NCBI GenBank assembly: GCA_905234205.1 | Contig: CAJOGG010000145.1 | Location: forward strand, 1 to 8,179 | Reading direction: 5' to 3' | Source of the DNA: an uncultured Synergistales bacterium | GTDB lineage: Bacteria > Synergistota > Synergistia > Synergistales > Aminobacteriaceae | Length of the DNA stretch: 8,179 nt | Part shown: piece by piece, positions 6,581 through 8,179 of the stretch | Layout: the number at the start of each line of letters is the position of its first letter | Numbering within the stretch: the first letter of the stretch is position 1 | Program-made: the position numbers and the translations under genes | The notes under the pieces: generated by a model | What the model was told of the DNA's origin: nothing | Seen by the model: the letters and a program-made list of their open reading frames with translations, nothing else | Database searches by the model: none

Positions 6581-7171
6581 CTACACCCAACGCCACTCGG
6601 GTTTTTCGCCCAATCCTAGTCTACGAATTAAATACACACCTCTAGCTTTGTTATGACGGCTTCCGGGGGTGTACCAGACTAAGAGAGTGCCACGCTGTTT
6701 GTTTAGCGCTAATTTTAACACGGCCTTATCAACTATGGGCCAATACCACGCGAGAATCATTTCGTTGCTGGCTACGTTGATACGTTTCTTTTGAAGTTTC
6801 AGTAGATTCTTGCGTTCTTGAGGCAATGCTTGAATCTGTTTTAACAATTTCCACGTACGTATTTTTTTGTTGAACGATATATTATGAGTCTTGACGTCCT
6901 TTTTTGTGTATTTCTTAATCTTATGTTTCCTGGTCTTAACTGTTTCATTTGCAGCAAAATTTAATCTCGTGGTCTTGCAGGGAATCTCTTGGTCGAAATC
7001 GAATGGTCTTGTCACATTAATTTGAACTTCAGGCTTAACGCTATGAGTGTCAACACGTTGCTTTAATCTGATAATCTCCGGTGCGTCCATGTTGAAGTCA
7101 TCAATTTGATAAACGTCTATACGCCTCATAATATGACGGGCCAAGAAATCGCGCATTGCGGACAGTGCCAT
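6581..7171 (-). CDS. Hypothetical basic protein, 196 residues
   Basis: I do not recognise this protein. It starts MALSAMRDFLARHIMRRIDV and is strongly basic. A Lys/Arg-rich central stretch at about residues 66-131 (e.g. KTRKHKIKKYTKKDVKTH, then KKIRTWKLLKQ and KLQKKRIN) would suit nucleic-acid or ribosome contact, but that is inference. The C-terminal third is more hydrophobic and Trp-rich: ILAWYWPIVDKAVLKLAL, TLLVWYTPGSRHNK, and the end EKPEWRWV. No signal peptide or clear membrane span is seen. The ATG directly abuts the stop of the upstream gene (TAAATG), with AGGGAG 7 nt before it inside that gene's last codons, so the two are almost certainly translationally coupled. It is followed by the S1-domain RNA-binding gene. 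The N-terminus does not look like DivIC, the usual neighbour of such S1 genes. Confidence 0.75.
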   Translation of the reverse strand: MALSAMRDFLARHIMRRIDVYQIDDFNMDAPEIIRLKQRVDTHSVKPEVQINVTRPFDFDQEIPCKTTRLNFAANETVKTRKHKIKKYTKKDVKTHNISFNKKIRTWKLLKQIQALPQERKNLLKLQKKRINVASNEMILAWYWPIVDKAVLKLALNKQRGTLLVWYTPGSRHNKARGVYLIRRLGLGEKPEWRWV

Positions 7172-7726
7172 TTAACTTCTCCCTGTAGCCAAGAAATTTA
7201 ATGCCTTTTCAAGTCTCGTGAATGGCTCAAGTATGTTCATAGTTTGCGAAAATTCCGTCAACGTTGCTCCAACTTGCTGTATCTCTTCGGGACGAGTGGC
7301 GGCGGGAAATTCTGCCCTTAACGGCGCGCCTGTAGGTTCAGCCTGAATAAGAAACACTCCGGGGTCTGCTGTAGTCTCAATGCTGCCTGCTGCTTCAAGC
7401 GATACGTGAGGCGAAACTTCAAGCAATACGGATTTCACTCTGCTTTTGTCGCGTAAAGGCACAAGTAATTCATCATCATTACAGATCCATAATTGCGGGG
7501 CAATTTCCAAAGCGTCAAGTAAACTTTCAAGGATCAATTTTTCCTTAGCATATTTTCCGAACGAATCACCGTAAAGAATCCGTGCTAAGTGTTCCGGTCG
7601 TAAAGGGTCAGTTCTCACGAAATCCAACGGAAAGCCTTTAGAGTCAGTTATCAAAGCAGCTCCCCTAATCTGAATTTCTGATCCCTCAATCATGATATAG
7701 CCTAATGAATTATTTTGTGAAGCCAT
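7172..7726 (-). CDS. Hypothetical protein, 184 residues
   Basis: I do not recognise this protein. The open frame extends to a GTG at 7735, but that codon overlaps the ribosome site. The ATG at 7724-7726 has AAAGGAG (7735-7741) 8 nt upstream and is the better start. It gives MASQNNSLGYIMIEGSEIQI. The N-terminal half looks like a compact globular fold (GAALITDSKGFPLDFVRTDP, then RPEHLARILYGDSFGKYAKE, LLDALEIAPQLWICNDDELL). The second half is richer in Ala, Pro, Thr and Glu and ends LTEFSQTMNILEPFTRLEKA followed by LNFLATGRS. There is no signal peptide or membrane segment, so it is probably cytoplasmic. It is the first gene of the cluster after a sigma-70-type promoter and is coupled to the next gene through TAAATG. 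Confidence 0.8.
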   Translation of the reverse strand: MASQNNSLGYIMIEGSEIQIRGAALITDSKGFPLDFVRTDPLRPEHLARILYGDSFGKYAKEKLILESLLDALEIAPQLWICNDDELLVPLRDKSRVKSVLLEVSPHVSLEAAGSIETTADPGVFLIQAEPTGAPLRAEFPAATRPEEIQQVGATLTEFSQTMNILEPFTRLEKALNFLATGRS

Positions 7727-7734
7727 AGTCAACA

Positions 7735-7741
7735 CTCCTTT
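7735..7741 (-). promoter_or_regulatory. Ribosome binding site deciding the start at 7726
   Basis: AAAGGAG on the minus strand ends 8 nt before the ATG at 7724-7726. The alternative in-frame GTG at 7733-7735 shares bases with this site and so cannot be the start it serves. Confidence 0.8.
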
Positions 7742-7758
7742 GTAATTATTTTCGTGAA

Positions 7759-7787
7759 ATTATGCCACAAAATTTAGGAAATGCCAT
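7759..7787 (-). promoter_or_regulatory. Sigma-70-type promoter of the right-hand cluster
   Basis: On the minus strand ATGGCA (7782-7787, four of six to TTGACA), a 17-nt spacer and CATAAT (7759-7764, five of six to TATAAT) are aligned, with a TGG extended -10. It starts directly after the preceding gene's terminator and lies about 33 nt before the ATG at 7726, where the cluster's promoter is expected. Confidence 0.6.
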
Positions 7788-7788
7788 G

Positions 7789-7820
7789 AAAAAAGCCTCC
7801 CCTTGTTACAGAGGAGACTT
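7789..7820 (-). terminator. Intrinsic terminator after the partial gene at the right edge
   Basis: On the minus strand a 10-bp stem (7811-7820 with 7793-7802, two G-T pairs), an 8-nt loop and a run of six T residues (7789-7794) form a typical rho-independent terminator. It lies 27 nt after the stop of the gene at 7848-8179. Confidence 0.88.
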
Positions 7821-7847
7821 TAGTGTTCGCTGTGTAATTAAATTTGA

Positions 7848-8179
7848 CTATTTAATGCCGCTGAAGTTATTGACCGTGCCAAAAATTTTGAAGACAGGGC
7901 CTGATTCTGCTACACCGTTTGCTATTCTTTCTTCAGGTGTATGGTCCGGGCTCTGAACAGTCGCGGTCTTGAAGGTGACAACGCCGGCTTCTGTTCCGTC
8001 GCTTCGGGTGATTGTGTCCGAATGAGTCTCAACAGTTTCTTCGGACTCCGTTGGGGGTTCGCTTCCAGAGCCACCGTCTGCATTCGCTGCTTCCCAAGTA
8101 TACGCTGACTCTTCGTAAATATATACGCTCTTGTCAGCATCAATACCAGATTCACCAGCTGAACCTTGACGAGAACTTC
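7848..8179 (-). CDS. C-terminal part of an unrecognised protein, cut by window edge
   Basis: The minus strand is open from the window edge to a TAG at 7848-7850, giving 109 residues. The visible part begins SSRQGSGESGIDADKSVYIY and goes on with EESAYTWEAANADGG, then a low-complexity acidic Ser/Glu/Thr stretch (SGSEPPTESEETVETHSD). It ends with ATVQSPDHTPEERIANGV, then FKIFGTVNNFSGIK. It is poor in Cys and Lys, rich in Ser, Thr, Gly and Glu, and beta-prone. That composition is common in surface or secreted proteins, but the N-terminus is missing and I do not recognise a family. It lacks the Synerg-CTERM tail seen in the secreted protein at 4779-5303. The frame is supported by the well-placed terminator just downstream. 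Confidence 0.65.
   Translation of the reverse strand, partial: SSRQGSAGESGIDADKSVYIYEESAYTWEAANADGGSGSEPPTESEETVETHSDTITRSDGTEAGVVTFKTATVQSPDHTPEERIANGVAESGPVFKIFGTVNNFSGIK

Noticed and set aside
7733..7735. GTG as the start of the 184-residue gene.
   Set aside because: Its bases overlap the AAAGGAG ribosome site, which is correctly spaced for the ATG at 7724-7726.
7922..8155. A 77-codon minus-strand open frame.
   Set aside because: It overlaps in another frame the partial gene whose frame runs from the window edge to a stop next to a terminator. Its sequence is a basic, frame-shifted reading of that gene.

Overview
The window looks like chromosome from a flagellated bacterium of the phylum Synergistota, with a moderately low GC content (my estimate from reading, a little above 40%). 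The main taxonomic clue is the 174-residue secreted protein at 4779-5303. It ends in a Synerg-CTERM-type sorting signal: SGGGC, a hydrophobic segment, then a basic tail. Every gene I can support lies on the minus strand, so transcription runs from high to low coordinates.

Right part (8179 to about 4722): the window opens inside a gene whose last 109 codons are visible (7848-8179). It is closed by a clear intrinsic terminator (7789-7820). A good sigma-70-type promoter follows at once (7759-7787) and drives a compact cluster. The cluster holds an unrecognised 184-residue protein, an unrecognised very basic 196-residue protein whose ATG abuts the previous stop, a YabR-like S1-domain RNA-binding protein, a DUF501 protein, and the Synerg-CTERM surface protein. 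A strong 13-bp terminator hairpin (4722-4757) ends the cluster. Additional internal promoters are possible before the S1 gene and before the Synerg-CTERM gene.

Left part (4721 to 1): this is the late flagellar operon flgM-flgN-flgK-flgL, preceded by a sequence that closely resembles a sigma-28 (FliA/SigD) promoter. Its products act together. FlgM holds sigma-28 inactive until the hook is finished and FlgM is exported. FlgN is the export chaperone for FlgK and FlgL. FlgK and FlgL form the hook-filament junction. flgL is cut by the window edge.

The most notable anomaly is in flgK. The reading frame from its normal, well-placed start carries an in-frame TAA at codon 37, exactly where the conserved Y-[ST]-R-Q motif of the D0 region should be. 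The interval from there to the next conserved motif is also shorter than usual. This suggests a small in-frame deletion that created a stop, or an assembly error of that kind. The remaining 986 codons are intact. FlgK is also unusually long, with an acidic insert and three degenerate repeats that resemble flagellin hook IN motifs.

I see no RNA genes, CRISPR array, insertion sequence or phage module, and no convincing wholly new system. No stretch longer than about 150 bases lacks a gene.
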